A stretch of DNA of 64,000 nucleotides from contig LT599018.1 of NCBI GenBank assembly GCA_900079685.1, positions 1,769,528-1,833,527 of the forward strand, given 5' to 3'. A program made the translations under genes and the position numbers. The notes beneath the pieces were generated by a model that was given only the letters and a program-made list of their open reading frames with translations, was not told the DNA's origin and made no database searches. Below, piece after piece: positions 16,931 to 25,204 of the stretch. Position 1 is the first letter of the stretch. Each line of letters opens with the position of its first letter. Source of the DNA: an uncultured delta proteobacterium. Its GTDB lineage: Bacteria; Desulfobacterota; Desulfovibrionia; Desulfovibrionales; Desulfovibrionaceae.

Positions 16931-18145
16931 TCAGCCTATCGTGCAGGCGCAGGCGTTGCCGTCGCCGGGCAGGGCATCGTCCGCCAGGTTGCGGTACGGG
17001 GAAATTTCCCGCAGCCGCGCGATGACCCTGGGGAACACCTCCAGCGTTGTGTTAATTTCCGCCTCCGTGGTGTAGCGGGAGAGAGACAGCCGCACGGACC
17101 CGTGGGCGTAAGTAAAGGGCACGCCCATGGACCGCAGCACGTGGGAAGGCTCAAGGCTGCCCGAGGTGCAGGCGGACCCGGAGGAAGCGCAGATGCCTTC
17201 CTGGTCGAGCAGCAGCAAAATGGCTTCGCCTTCCACGTATTTGAAGGAAATGTTGGTCGTATTGGGGAGGCGGCTTGCCACATCGCCGTTGATGCGCGCT
17301 TCGGGGATGGCTTGCAGCAGGCCCGTTTCCAGTTTGTCGCGCAAGGCCCTGACCCTGGTGTTCTCGTCCTGGATATGCTTTGCCGCCAGTTCGCAGGCCG
17401 CGCCCAACCCGACAATATACGGCACGTTTTCCGTGCCGGCCCGGCGGCCGTGCTCTTGGTGCCCCCCGCGCAGGAACGGGCGGAACGGTGTGCCGCGCCG
17501 TATGTACAAAACCCCAACGCCCTTGGGCGCATGCAGTTTGTGCCCGGACATGGCCAGGTAACCGATCGGCAGCGTGGCCAGATTTATGGGAATCTTGCCC
17601 ACGGCCTGCACGGCGTCCACATGGAAGGGCACGCCACGTTCTTTCGCCAGCGCCGCCGCCTCCGCGATGGGGAATATCGTGCCGGTCTCGTTATTGGCGT
17701 ACATAAGGGACACGATGCCCGTGTCCGGCGTCATGGCTTTATCAAGCGCATCAAGGCTGATCTGGCCCTTTTCATCCACGTCAAGGGAGGTGACACGGAA
17801 CCCCTTGCGCTCCAGATACTGGCCCATGGCGATAACCGCCGAATGCTCCACCCGGCTGGTGATGAAGTGGCGCTTCTCCGGCTGGGCTTCGAACGCGCCG
17901 AGAATGGCCGTTGAATCGCTTTCCGTGCCGCAGGAGGTGAACACGATTTCCTCGGGATTCGCGCCGAGGAGCGCGGCCACCTGCTCCCGGGCCTTGTCGA
18001 TCGCCTTGTGGGCCGCGCCCGCGAAGGAATACATGCTGGACGGGTTGCCGTACTGGTCGCTCAGGTACGGCAGCATGGCTTCCAGAACTTCCGGAGCCAC
18101 CGCGGTGGTGGCGTTGTTGTCGAGATAGATCAGAGGCGATTTCAT
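16931..18145 (-). CDS. nifS: Cysteine desulfurase, NifS type
   Basis: 404 residues from the ATG at 18145 (GGGAGG upstream); a longer frame to 18247 has no support. It starts IYLDNNATT, and has the PLP lysine in SGHKLHAPKG and the active-site Cys in SSGSACTSGS. Reaction: removes sulfur from L-cysteine as enzyme-bound persulfide, giving alanine, and passes it to a scaffold. The C-terminus (GNACACTIG) adds extra Cys residues. Start and the upstream nifU stop overlap by 4 nt (ATGA), so the two are cotranslated. No nitrogenase genes are present; this pair likely serves general Fe-S assembly, as in many anaerobes. Confidence 0.95.
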   Translation of the reverse strand: MKSPLIYLDNNATTAVAPEVLEAMLPYLSDQYGNPSSMYSFAGAAHKAIDKAREQVAALLGANPEEIVFTSCGTESDSTAILGAFEAQPEKRHFITSRVEHSAVIAMGQYLERKGFRVTSLDVDEKGQISLDALDKAMTPDTGIVSLMYANNETGTIFPIAEAAALAKERGVPFHVDAVQAVGKIPINLATLPIGYLAMSGHKLHAPKGVGVLYIRRGTPFRPFLRGGHQEHGRRAGTENVPYIVGLGAACELAAKHIQDENTRVRALRDKLETGLLQAIPEARINGDVASRLPNTTNISFKYVEGEAILLLLDQEGICASSGSACTSGSLEPSHVLRSMGVPFTYAHGSVRLSLSRYTTEAEINTTLEVFPRVIARLREISPYRNLADDALPGDGNACACTIG

Positions 18146-18978
18146 GCCGTGGCCTCCCTGACGGTTATGTTGGGATCCACATGGTCCCGCAAGGTTTGCT
18201 GGATGAGGCCGTCCAGGGTCAAACGGCTGGACGGGCAGGCGTGGCACATGCCGCGCAGAGCCACCGTGACTATGGGGCCGTCGATATCCACCAGTTCCAC
18301 GTCGCCGCCGTCCTGCTTCAGGCGCGGCCGCACGACCTCATCAAGGGTGCGCATGACGAGCTGCATCCGCTGCACGTTGGACAAGGGCTTGACCTCGGCC
18401 TTTTTCTCGGGCGCCGGGGAGCCGGTTTCGTTCGCGAGGATGGCCGCGATATCTTCGGTACAGTTGCCGCAGCCGCCGCCGGCCTTGGTGAAATTGGTCA
18501 CCTGCTCCACGGTGGTCAGGTTGTTTTCCCGGATGGCCCGTCGGATCTGGTCCTCGCTCACGCCGAAGCAGGTGCAGACGATGCGGCTCTCCTCGTGGGG
18601 GGCTTCAACCGCCTCGCCGCGCCAGTTCTTGATGGCGGCCTCAAGGGCCTCCTGCCCCATGACGGAACAGTGCATCTTCTGCTGGGGCAGCCCGCCGAGA
18701 GCGTCCGCGATTTCCTTGTTCGTGACGGCAAGGGCTTCTTCGACGGTTTTGCCCTTAATCATATCCGTCAGCACGGAACTGGACGCAATGGCCGACGCGC
18801 AGCCGAACGTCTGGAACGAGGCGTCCATGATCCGGTTGTCCTCTATTCTAAGGTACAGTTTCAACGCGTCACCGCAGGCAAGGCTGCCGACTTCGCCGAC
18901 GGCGTTGGCGTCCTTCAGCTCGCCCACGTTGTGCGGAAACAGAAAATGCTCACGAACCTTGTCAGTATAATCCCACAT
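18142..18978 (-). CDS. nifU: Fe-S cluster scaffold protein NifU (three-domain)
   Basis: 278 residues from the ATG at 18978 (GGGAGG upstream). Three domains: an IscU-like scaffold (1-125) with Cys in ACGDALK, FGCASA and MHCSVMG; a central [2Fe-2S] domain with CTCFGVSEDQI and GGGCGNC (about 140-185); and a C-terminal Nfu domain with CHACPSS (about 195-275). It builds and hands on Fe-S clusters with sulfur from NifS, encoded immediately downstream. I see no clear IscR-type site in the 229 bp upstream, which also contain the end and terminator of a gdhA gene. Confidence 0.95.
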   Translation of the reverse strand: MWDYTDKVREHFLFPHNVGELKDANAVGEVGSLACGDALKLYLRIEDNRIMDASFQTFGCASAIASSSVLTDMIKGKTVEEALAVTNKEIADALGGLPQQKMHCSVMGQEALEAAIKNWRGEAVEAPHEESRIVCTCFGVSEDQIRRAIRENNLTTVEQVTNFTKAGGGCGNCTEDIAAILANETGSPAPEKKAEVKPLSNVQRMQLVMRTLDEVVRPRLKQDGGDVELVDIDGPIVTVALRGMCHACPSSRLTLDGLIQQTLRDHVDPNITVREATA

Positions 18979-19146
18979 TATGGCCTCCCGGTGAACGCAC
19001 GTCCGTGCGCTGTAACTCGTCTTTATGGGCGCCCCGGATGCCGGGGCGGATTGCGCGCCGCGGCAAAAGCGCGGGTGTACGCAATTATCTCTATATAATC
19101 CCGGATACAGCCGATGGGAAGGGGCCGCAAGTGATTTTACGCGGAA

Positions 19147-19175
19147 AAGCCGCGAGGAGGAAACGCTCGCGGCTT
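19147..19175 (-). terminator. Terminator of gdhA copy 1
   Basis: Stem AAGCCGCGAG / CTCGCGGCTT with a 9-nt loop, followed by TTTCC on the minus strand. The same stem follows gdhA copy 2 (20930-20958), so it was duplicated with the gene. Confidence 0.8.
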
Positions 19176-19207
19176 GTGCTTCAGCGGAAAACAACCGCGT
19201 GAGAGAA

Positions 19208-20560
19208 TTAATACATGCCCAGATCGCACATGCTGTGCGCCACCCTGCGGAAAGACGCGATGTTCGCGCCCATGACGAGGTTGTGGGGCTGGCCGAATTC
19301 AACGGCGGTCGCATGGGACGTTTCGAAAATGTGCTTCATGACGCCCTTCAGTTCGGCATCCACCTTTTCAAAGGTCCAGGGCTTCATGGAGGCGTTCTGG
19401 GACATTTCCATCTGGGACACGGAAACCCCGCCCGCGTTGGCCGCCTTGCCCGGACCGTAGGCGATTTTCGCCTCCAGGAAAAGATCCACGGCCGCCTGGG
19501 TGGAGGGCATGTTCGCGCCTTCGGCCACGCACACGCAGCCGTTCTTCAACAGTTCCCTGGCGTCGTCCGCGTTAAGCTCGTTTTGCGTGGCGCTCGGGAA
19601 CGCCGCTTTGCAGGGGACGGACCAGACCATGTTGCGGCCTTCGGGGTAGTCCCTGGCCGGCGTGTAGGTGGCGTCCGGGCAGAGCTCCTTGTAGCGGGTC
19701 AGCCGGCCGCGCTCGACTTCCTTGACCTGCTTGAGCACTGCCAGATCAATGCCCGCCGGGTGGTGGATCATGCCGTCGGAGTCAGAAACGGTCACAGCCT
19801 TGGCGCCGATCTGCTGCAGCTTTTCAACGGTATAGATGGCCACGTTCCCGGAGCCGGAAACCGTGCAGGTGGCGCCCTCGAGGAAGTCGCCGCGCGCGCC
19901 GAGCATGTTCTGCGCGAAATACACCGCGCCGTAGCCGGTGGCTTGCTTGCGGCCCAGCGAACCGCCCCATTCAATGCCCTTGCCGGTCAGGACGCCGTCA
20001 TGCCGCCAGGTCATGCGCTTGTACTGGCCGAACATGTAGCCTATTTCGCGGGCCGCGACGCCGATATCCCCGGCGGGCACGTCTATGGTGGGGCCGAGAT
20101 AATGGTGCATTTCCGTCATGAACGCCTGGCAAAAGCGCATGACTTCGTTGTCGGACTTGCCCTTGGGGTCGAAATCCGCCCCGCCCTTGGCGCCGCCGAT
20201 GGCAAGCCCGGTCAGGGCGTTTTTAAAAATTTGTTCGAACCCCAAAAATTTCAGGATGCTGAGGTTGACCGAGGGGTGGAAACGGAAACCGCCCTTGTAC
20301 GGCCCCACGGCATTGTTGAACTGAACCCGGTAGCCCCGGTTGATCTGGTTCCGCCCCTTGTCGTCAAGCCACGCCACGCGGAAGATGACGATCCTGTCCG
20401 GGATGATGATACGCTCGAGCATTTTGCGATCGGCGTAACTGGGGTCGGAATCCAGCAACGGTTTGAGGGAGGAGACGACCTCCTCGACAGCCTGGTGAAA
20501 CTCCGCCTCGGCCGGATCCTGCCTGTGCACCATGTCCATAATACACTGCGTGTAATCCAT
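19208..20560 (-). CDS. gdhA: Glutamate dehydrogenase, copy 1
   Basis: 450 residues, the usual length for the hexameric bacterial enzyme. Signatures: GGAKGG with the substrate lysine region, DVPAGDIGVAAREIG, and the dinucleotide-binding VSGSGNVAIYTVEKL. Reaction: reversible reductive amination of 2-oxoglutarate with ammonium and NAD(P)H, giving glutamate; similarity in layout to E. coli GdhA suggests NADP(H). It is about 90% identical by eye to the gene at 20992-22344 (47 differences in 450, only 5 in the last 150 or so residues). Both have a hairpin-rich leader about 200 nt upstream of the start. Confidence 0.95.
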   Translation of the reverse strand: MDYTQCIMDMVHRQDPAEAEFHQAVEEVVSSLKPLLDSDPSYADRKMLERIIIPDRIVIFRVAWLDDKGRNQINRGYRVQFNNAVGPYKGGFRFHPSVNLSILKFLGFEQIFKNALTGLAIGGAKGGADFDPKGKSDNEVMRFCQAFMTEMHHYLGPTIDVPAGDIGVAAREIGYMFGQYKRMTWRHDGVLTGKGIEWGGSLGRKQATGYGAVYFAQNMLGARGDFLEGATCTVSGSGNVAIYTVEKLQQIGAKAVTVSDSDGMIHHPAGIDLAVLKQVKEVERGRLTRYKELCPDATYTPARDYPEGRNMVWSVPCKAAFPSATQNELNADDARELLKNGCVCVAEGANMPSTQAAVDLFLEAKIAYGPGKAANAGGVSVSQMEMSQNASMKPWTFEKVDAELKGVMKHIFETSHATAVEFGQPHNLVMGANIASFRRVAHSMCDLGMY

Positions 20561-20759
20561 GGAACCCTCCTGATCGTCTTCTGGGCGGCATTATGTATTG
20601 TGCCGCAAAGCGCGTTACGATTTTTCTCTCAGGATAAAAACCGCCGCGCCGCGCCGCAAAACCCCGCCATCCATCCGCCCGCGTCTAACGCGGGGAGCGG
20701 ACGTGCGGCAGGTCAATGCAAGACAACGCGTGAAGGGATATCGGAGGGCCCGCATACAT

Positions 20760-20820
20760 GGCAAAAAGAATCATCGGTGGCGGATGCCCCATCGGCATAC
20801 CGCTGCAGCAGGAGACTCGC
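20760..20820 (-). promoter_or_regulatory. Conserved structured leader element, gdhA copy 1
   Basis: On the minus strand the block contains GTCTCC, GCAGCGG and GCCGATGGG, ending in a T-run before GCC. It can form a hairpin GCGG(T)ATGCC / GGCAT-CCGC. The same words in the same order lie upstream of copy 2 (22557-22620). No riboswitch class is recognised. It may be an attenuator or a protein-binding leader. Confidence 0.45.
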
Positions 20821-20929
20821 CCACTATGATAAAAATATAACAGCACGCGGCATAAAAAGTTTTTTGGAATTTTTTAGCAAAAAAAGCACGCGGGAAATGG
20901 AACGAGGCCACACGCGCTGTTGCGCCAAA

Positions 20930-20958
20930 AAGCCGCGAGGCGGGAACGCTCGCGGCTT
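20930..20958 (-). terminator. Terminator of gdhA copy 2
   Basis: The same AAGCCGCGAG / CTCGCGGCTT stem as after copy 1, 34 nt beyond the stop, followed by TTTTTGG on the minus strand. Confidence 0.8.
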
Positions 20959-20991
20959 GTGTGTCAGCGGAAAACCGGTTGGCGGAATGAA

Positions 20992-22344
20992 TTAATACAT
21001 GCCCAGATCGCGCATGCTGTGCGCCACCCTGCGGAACGACGCGATGTTCGCGCCCATGACCAGGTTGTGGGGCTGGCCGAATTCAACGGCGGTCGCGTGG
21101 GCCGTTTCGAAAATGTGCTTCATGACGCCGTGCAGTTCGGCATCCACTTTTTCGAAGGTCCAGGGCTTCATGGAGGCGTTCTGGGCCATTTCCATCTGGG
21201 ACACGGCAACCCCGCCCGCGTTGGCCGCCTTGCCCGGGCCGTAGGCGATCTTCGCCTCCAGGAAAAGATCCACGGCCGCCTGGGTGGAGGGCATGTTCGC
21301 GCCTTCGGCCACGCAGACGCAGCCGTTCTTCAACAGTTCCCTGGCGTCGTCCGCGTTAAGCTCGTTCTGCGTGGCGCTCGGGAACGCGGCCTTGCAGGGG
21401 ACGGACCAGACCATGTTGCGGCCTTTGGGGTAGTCGCTCACCGGAATATAGGTGGCGTCCGGGCAAAGCTCCTTGTAGCGGGTAAGGCGGCCGCGCTCGA
21501 CTTCCTTGACCTGCTTGAGCACCGCCAGATCGATGCCCGCCGGGTGGTGGATCATGCCGTTGGAATCGGAAACGGTCACGGCTTTGGCGCCGACCTGCTG
21601 CAACTTTTCAACGGTGTAGATGGCCACGTTCCCGGAGCCGGAAACCGCGCAGGTGGCTCCCTCAAGGGAGTCGCCCCGCACGCCGAGCATGTTCCGGGCG
21701 AAGTACACCGCGCCGTAGCCGGTGGCTTCCTTGCGGGCCAGCGAGCCGCCCCACTCGTATCCCTTGCCGGTAAACGCGCCCTCGTGGCGCGAGGTGATGC
21801 GCTTATACTGGCCGTACATGAACCCTATTTCACGGGCCGCGACGCCGATATCCCCGGCGGGCACGTCGACCGTGGGGCCGATGTAGCGGTACATTTCCGT
21901 CATGAAGGCCTGGCAGAAGCGCATGACTTCATGGTCGGACTTGCCCTTGGGGTCGAAATCCGCCCCGCCCTTGGCGCCGCCGATGGCAAGCCCGGTCAGG
22001 GCGTTTTTGAACGTTTGCTCAAACCCCAAAAATTTCAAAATGCTGAGATTGACCGAGGGATGGAAACGGAACCCGCCCTTGTACGGACCCACGGCGTTGT
22101 TGAACTGGATCCGGTATCCCCGGTTGATCTGGTGCTCGCCCTTGTCGTCAAGCCACGCCACGCGGAAAATGATGATCCGGTCCGGGTTGATGATGCGCTC
22201 GAGCATTTTATGGTCGGCGTAGCGGGAGTCGGAGTTGAGCAGCGGTTTGAGCGAAGTGACGACTTCCTCTACAGCCTGGTGGAATTCCGGCTGGGCCGGG
22301 TCTTGTCTGTGCACCATGTCCATAAGGCTCTGCGCGTAAACCAT
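20992..22344 (-). CDS. gdhA: Glutamate dehydrogenase, copy 2
   Basis: 450 residues with the same motifs as copy 1 (GGAKGG, PAGDIGVAAREIG, VSGSGNVAIYTVEKL). AGGAGG precedes the ATG. Differences from copy 1 cluster in the first two thirds (for example residues 2-7 and the 110-160 region), while the C-terminal third is almost identical. That suggests an older tandem duplication with later gene conversion of the 3' part. All catalytic regions are intact in both, so both should be active. Two copies with different leaders would allow different expression, for instance under ammonium limitation or excess; that is inference. Confidence 0.95.
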   Translation of the reverse strand: MVYAQSLMDMVHRQDPAQPEFHQAVEEVVTSLKPLLNSDSRYADHKMLERIINPDRIIIFRVAWLDDKGEHQINRGYRIQFNNAVGPYKGGFRFHPSVNLSILKFLGFEQTFKNALTGLAIGGAKGGADFDPKGKSDHEVMRFCQAFMTEMYRYIGPTVDVPAGDIGVAAREIGFMYGQYKRITSRHEGAFTGKGYEWGGSLARKEATGYGAVYFARNMLGVRGDSLEGATCAVSGSGNVAIYTVEKLQQVGAKAVTVSDSNGMIHHPAGIDLAVLKQVKEVERGRLTRYKELCPDATYIPVSDYPKGRNMVWSVPCKAAFPSATQNELNADDARELLKNGCVCVAEGANMPSTQAAVDLFLEAKIAYGPGKAANAGGVAVSQMEMAQNASMKPWTFEKVDAELHGVMKHIFETAHATAVEFGQPHNLVMGANIASFRRVAHSMRDLGMY

Positions 22345-22556
22345 GATTTCCTCCTGTTTGTCTCCCGAAGTATAATGTTTTTTGCCGGAAGAACATTTTA
22401 CGAAATTTTTTTTTACTCAGCGGGACAAAAAAAATGTCCCCTATGGAACAAAAATCCCAGCCGCAATCCGCGCGCGGTGAATCCGGGACGCGTGCACGCG
22501 CCAATTGATAAACATACAACAATTACAGTGTATTATTCTATCAATTCATGGATTTT

Positions 22557-22640
22557 GGCAAAAAAAAATCGCTGGGCGGTAAACGGCCCATCGGCGTGCC
22601 GCTGCCTCGACGGGAGACGCATGCAACGCGAGTCCCGTAT
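22557..22640 (-). promoter_or_regulatory. Conserved structured leader with terminator-like hairpin, gdhA copy 2
   Basis: On the minus strand: a stem ACGGGA...TCCCGT, then GCAGCGG.A.GCCGATGGG, then a hairpin TGGGC/GCCCA followed by nine T residues. The last part looks like an intrinsic terminator about 215 nt upstream of the start codon, so it may be a transcription attenuator. Its core words are shared with the leader of copy 1. Confidence 0.5.
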
Positions 22641-22777
22641 AGCAGTGAAAAATATAAAAGGGAAGTTGTTTTGGGAATTTTTTTTCACAAAAAATGATTT
22701 TCTGTAAAAACAGCTGATATTGTTAGAAAAATGCGCCGGGTAGCCGGGAAGGAGCAGTGGCGTGTTTCCCGGAAAAC

Positions 22778-22820
22778 CGCCGCATCCGGCCTGCCGGGGC
22801 ACGGCAGGCCGGATGCGGCG
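22778..22820 (-). terminator. Terminator of the MltB-type gene
   Basis: A perfect 19-bp stem (22778-22796 with 22802-22820) and 5-nt loop, followed on the minus strand by GTTTTCC. Confidence 0.85.
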
Positions 22821-22886
22821 GCGGGTATGGAACGGGAAACCGCGCGGGCGCGCCCTGCCCTGCCGGGCGTGAGCCGCGCCCCCGGC

Positions 22887-24551
22887 CTATTTGCCGGACG
22901 GTTGCGGCGCGTTCTTCGCGGCGGCGGGAGCGGCGGGATTTTGCCCGGCCTTGGGTGCGGTTTTCGGGGCCGCTTTCTTGGGAGCCGTTTTGGCGGCGGG
23001 CTTGGCGGCGGGCTTGGCGGCCGATTTGGCGGGAGCCTTTTTCCCCGCGTCGACAGCCGCTTTCGGGGCGGCCTTTTCCGCGCCTTTGGCCTTGGGGCTC
23101 ACCGTTTTGCCGGATGCGGCCCCGGCATCGGCCGTCAAGGTTTCAGGCGGGGCAACAATGGCGCCCGCCAGCGCGAGGATGGTATTCGCGTAGATATTGC
23201 TTTTGTTGTAGCACTTTAAGGCCGCGTGATGCCCGGACCGGCTTTTTTCTTCCAACTCCTTGCCGGACCAGCCGTGTTCCTTAAGATAATTGCCGACGCT
23301 GGGAATGGCGTCCGCCGGGTCGAAAAGATCGATCTTGCCGTCGTTGTTCCCGTCCACGGCAAACTTGGGCAGGTTGCTGGGCATGAACTGACAGATGCCT
23401 ATGGCCCCGTAAACAGACCCCGGCATGCACAAGGGGTCGAGATCGTTCGCCGCGCTGTGCTTGATAAGCGCCAGGAGTTCCTTGTATGCCCAGGCGGAAC
23501 GTTCCCGCAGAATTTTTTGCAGCCATTCTTCCTTGTCCGGCGTCATGGGCAGGGGAAACGCCTGCACGGCAGCCTCCACCCGTTCGGGCGTATCGGCCGC
23601 GGCCATGCAGGCCAGACTCCAGAACGAACTGTTATACCCCAGGAACGTGCCCAGCCGCGTTTCCACCATCAGCAGCCCGGCCACGACCTCCTTGGGCACC
23701 CCGTACCGCTCTTCCATCACGGCAAAGGCGGCGGCATGCGTTGCAAGGTATACTTTGCACTTGGCCACGCTTTCCGGTTTGACCATGCTTTTGTAGACCG
23801 GGGGCGTGTCGGATTTGGGTATCGGGGTCGTGCGCGGGGGTTTTGCCACGTACTTGTTGGTAAAGAGTTCGGTTATTTTGGCGCCCATGGGCTCATGCGA
23901 ATAGGCGTCGCCCATGCGGCCGAACATGCTCCGCAAGTACGCCATATCGATGCCGTCCTTGTGCAGCCGCTTGACCAGGGGAGCCCAGGTTTCCGCAACC
24001 GGCAGCCGGGCGTCCTTTTGGGGAGAGACGGGCATGACCATGGCCGCCGGGAACTTTGGCGGCGCGGCGGGTTTTTCGGTCGGCGCACTCGCCGCGTTGG
24101 CGGCGGATTTGCCCGCCGGCTTGGCCGGGTTGGCCGTTGCGGCCGGTTTCACGGTTTTGGCCGCGCCTTTGGCGGGTGGGGGCGATGCCGCGCCCGCTTT
24201 TGCGGGAGCGGTCTTTTTGGAAGACCCGGCCGTGTTTGCCACGGTTTTTTTCCGGGCGGGGGCCGTTTTCTTTTTTACCGTGGCCGACGGCTGCGCCGTA
24301 TTTTTCACCGCGCTTTTCGCGTCCGTCTTCGCGGCGGAGACAGCGGGCGCGGCGGCAGCCTTCCCCTTGTCCGCGCCCTGGTCCGCTCGAGGCGCAACGG
24401 TCGCGCCGCCTTCACCGGCGGATGCGGCGAATGCCGGGACCGCGCAAACGGACGCGCACAGCAGAACAACGGACACCACCCCAAAAGCCGCAAGACGCTT
24501 CAGGGAAAAAACACGCCGTAAACCGGCATGGTGAAAAAAAAGAGAGAGCAT
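22887..24551 (-). CDS. MltB-family lytic murein transglycosylase with Lys/Ala/Pro-rich arms
   Basis: 554 residues from the ATG at 24551, chosen because a basic start plus hydrophobic segment ending CAVPAFAAS (signal peptide) follows and GAGGAAGG is upstream. A low-complexity K/A/P region (about 45-175) precedes the catalytic part (about 190-480). That part has the probable catalytic Glu in LLMVETRLGTFLG, and GICQFMPSN and VDGNNDGKIDLFDPADAI typical of MltB. A second histone-like A/K/P tail closes the protein. Established reaction: non-hydrolytic cleavage of peptidoglycan giving 1,6-anhydroMurNAc, in the periplasm. The basic arms may bind acidic wall polymers or the sacculus; that is inference. 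Confidence 0.88.
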   Translation of the reverse strand: MLSLFFHHAGLRRVFSLKRLAAFGVVSVVLLCASVCAVPAFAASAGEGGATVAPRADQGADKGKAAAAPAVSAAKTDAKSAVKNTAQPSATVKKKTAPARKKTVANTAGSSKKTAPAKAGAASPPPAKGAAKTVKPAATANPAKPAGKSAANAASAPTEKPAAPPKFPAAMVMPVSPQKDARLPVAETWAPLVKRLHKDGIDMAYLRSMFGRMGDAYSHEPMGAKITELFTNKYVAKPPRTTPIPKSDTPPVYKSMVKPESVAKCKVYLATHAAAFAVMEERYGVPKEVVAGLLMVETRLGTFLGYNSSFWSLACMAAADTPERVEAAVQAFPLPMTPDKEEWLQKILRERSAWAYKELLALIKHSAANDLDPLCMPGSVYGAIGICQFMPSNLPKFAVDGNNDGKIDLFDPADAIPSVGNYLKEHGWSGKELEEKSRSGHHAALKCYNKSNIYANTILALAGAIVAPPETLTADAGAASGKTVSPKAKGAEKAAPKAAVDAGKKAPAKSAAKPAAKPAAKTAPKKAAPKTAPKAGQNPAAPAAAKNAPQPSGK

Positions 24552-24744
24552 GGCCTTCCTCGTGCGGACAAAACAGGGCGTATACTCCGGAAAATACAGG
24601 GCACGCCGTTCCGAGGCGGTAATAATAGAACGTTTTTTCCGGAAAGCAAGGCACGACATTATGCGCGCCATCCCGCTTTGAGGGATACGACGTTGGCGCA
24701 AAGAGAGCAAGCATTTCCGGCGGAAACAGGGAAAATTACACGCT

Positions 24745-24879
24745 TTTATAACACACGAACCCCCGGAAGGGGATTCCGGGGGTTCGTGTGGGGGATGAAC
24801 CGTTGGGGGATGGTTCATAGTAACGTGTAGGCCATGTTAGGGGGAATGACCATGCGAGGGGGAATCGCATCACGTTGCT
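24745..24879 (-). ncRNA. Sigma-54-dependent C-loop small RNA, copy 1
   Basis: Predicted start about 24877-24879, 12 nt after the -12 element, and end after the hairpin at 24752-24790 (17-bp stem). Predicted fold, 5' to 3': AGCAACGTG pairing with CACGTTACT to close a junction; within it ATGCGA/TCGCAT with loop TTCCCCC and GGTCAT/ATGGCC with loop TCCCCCTAAC; then ATGAACC/GGTTCAT with loop ATCCCCCAAC; a single-stranded CCCCC; and the final hairpin with loop TCCCC. Every loop shows a C-tract that could pair with G-rich ribosome-binding sites. It is nearly identical to copy 2 (ungapped, offset 317 bp). No conserved open frame. Confidence 0.75.
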
Positions 24880-24887
24880 TTAATGAT

Positions 24888-24903
24888 AGCAAGGAGCGTG
24901 CCA
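24888..24903 (-). promoter_or_regulatory. Sigma-54 promoter of small RNA copy 1
   Basis: TGGCACGCTCCTTGCT on the minus strand matches the -24/-12 consensus TGGCACG-N4-TTGCW at every fixed base. Confidence 0.85.
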
Positions 24904-25011
24904 CATTGAGAAAAGAAAACAATCTTCAAGTAATTTATTAAAATAATTATTTTTTTTAAAAATGCCTCCAGACAAAAAGGAGAGCCGCCGTGCCGTCCGT
25001 GCGTTTTTAGC

Positions 25012-25044
25012 TGTTCGAATTCGAACATTGCGCGAATCCGAACA
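25012..25044 (-). promoter_or_regulatory. Paired enhancer-like palindromes for small RNA copy 1
   Basis: TGTTCGAATTCGAACA (perfect palindrome, 25012-25027) and TGCGCGAATCCGAACA (25029-25044) lie at 17-bp pitch, centred about 151 bp upstream of the predicted start. The spacing suits an NtrC-type activator. A conserved GCGTTTTT follows on the promoter side. Confidence 0.7.
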
Positions 25045-25061
25045 GGTAAAAAAATGGCGGG

Positions 25062-25196
25062 ACCATAACACACGAACCCCCGGAAGGGGATTCCGGGGGT
25101 TCGTGTGGGGGATGAACCGTTGGGGGATGGTTCATAGTAACGTGCAGGTCATGTTAGGGGGAATGACCATGCGAGGGGGAATCGCATCACGTTGCT
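25062..25196 (-). ncRNA. Sigma-54-dependent C-loop small RNA, copy 2
   Basis: Same layout as copy 1, with predicted start 25194-25196 and terminal hairpin at 25069-25107. The few differences from copy 1 do not disturb the stems. The second hairpin is even better paired here (GGTCAT with ATGACC). An ATG frame that is open in copy 1 meets a TGA after 12 codons here, so the product is an RNA and not a peptide. Confidence 0.75.
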
Positions 25197-25204
25197 TTAA
25201 TAAG

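Larger units (their letters stand above)
20561..20991 (-). other. gdhA copy 1 leader and gdhA copy 2 terminator region
   Basis: There is no gene here. The stretch holds the 5' leader of copy 1, with the conserved block at 20760-20820, a GGAGG just before the ATG, and the duplicated terminator of copy 2 (20930-20958). Confidence 0.7.
22345..22886 (-). other. gdhA copy 2 leader region and mltB terminator
   Basis: There is no gene. From left to right: the gdhA copy 2 ribosome-binding site; a short palindrome GGGACA/TGTCCC around an A-run (22421-22440); the conserved leader block (22557-22620); an AT-rich probable promoter region (22620-22740); and the terminator of the transglycosylase gene (22778-22820). 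Confidence 0.65.

Noticed and set aside
18979-19314. N-terminal extension of NifU by 112 residues
   Set aside because: It would overlap the end of gdhA copy 1 and its terminator; the family start MWDYTDKVREHF with GGGAGG upstream is at 18978.
19025-22707. Two long plus-strand open frames opposite the gdhA genes
   Set aside because: Their products are His/Gly/Val-rich shadow translations of gdhA and have no starts with ribosome-binding sites; the minus-strand enzymes are clear.
24690-24720. Plus-strand sigma-54 site TGGCGCAAAGAGAGCA before copy 1
   Set aside because: Spacing fits, but several consensus bases are wrong, it has no counterpart at copies 2 and 3, and no plus-strand product is evident.
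24745-24876. Small peptide gene inside small RNA copy 1
   Set aside because: An ATG frame of 44 codons exists in copy 1, but copy 2 has a TGA after 12 codons and copy 3 lacks the ATG, while RNA stems are preserved.
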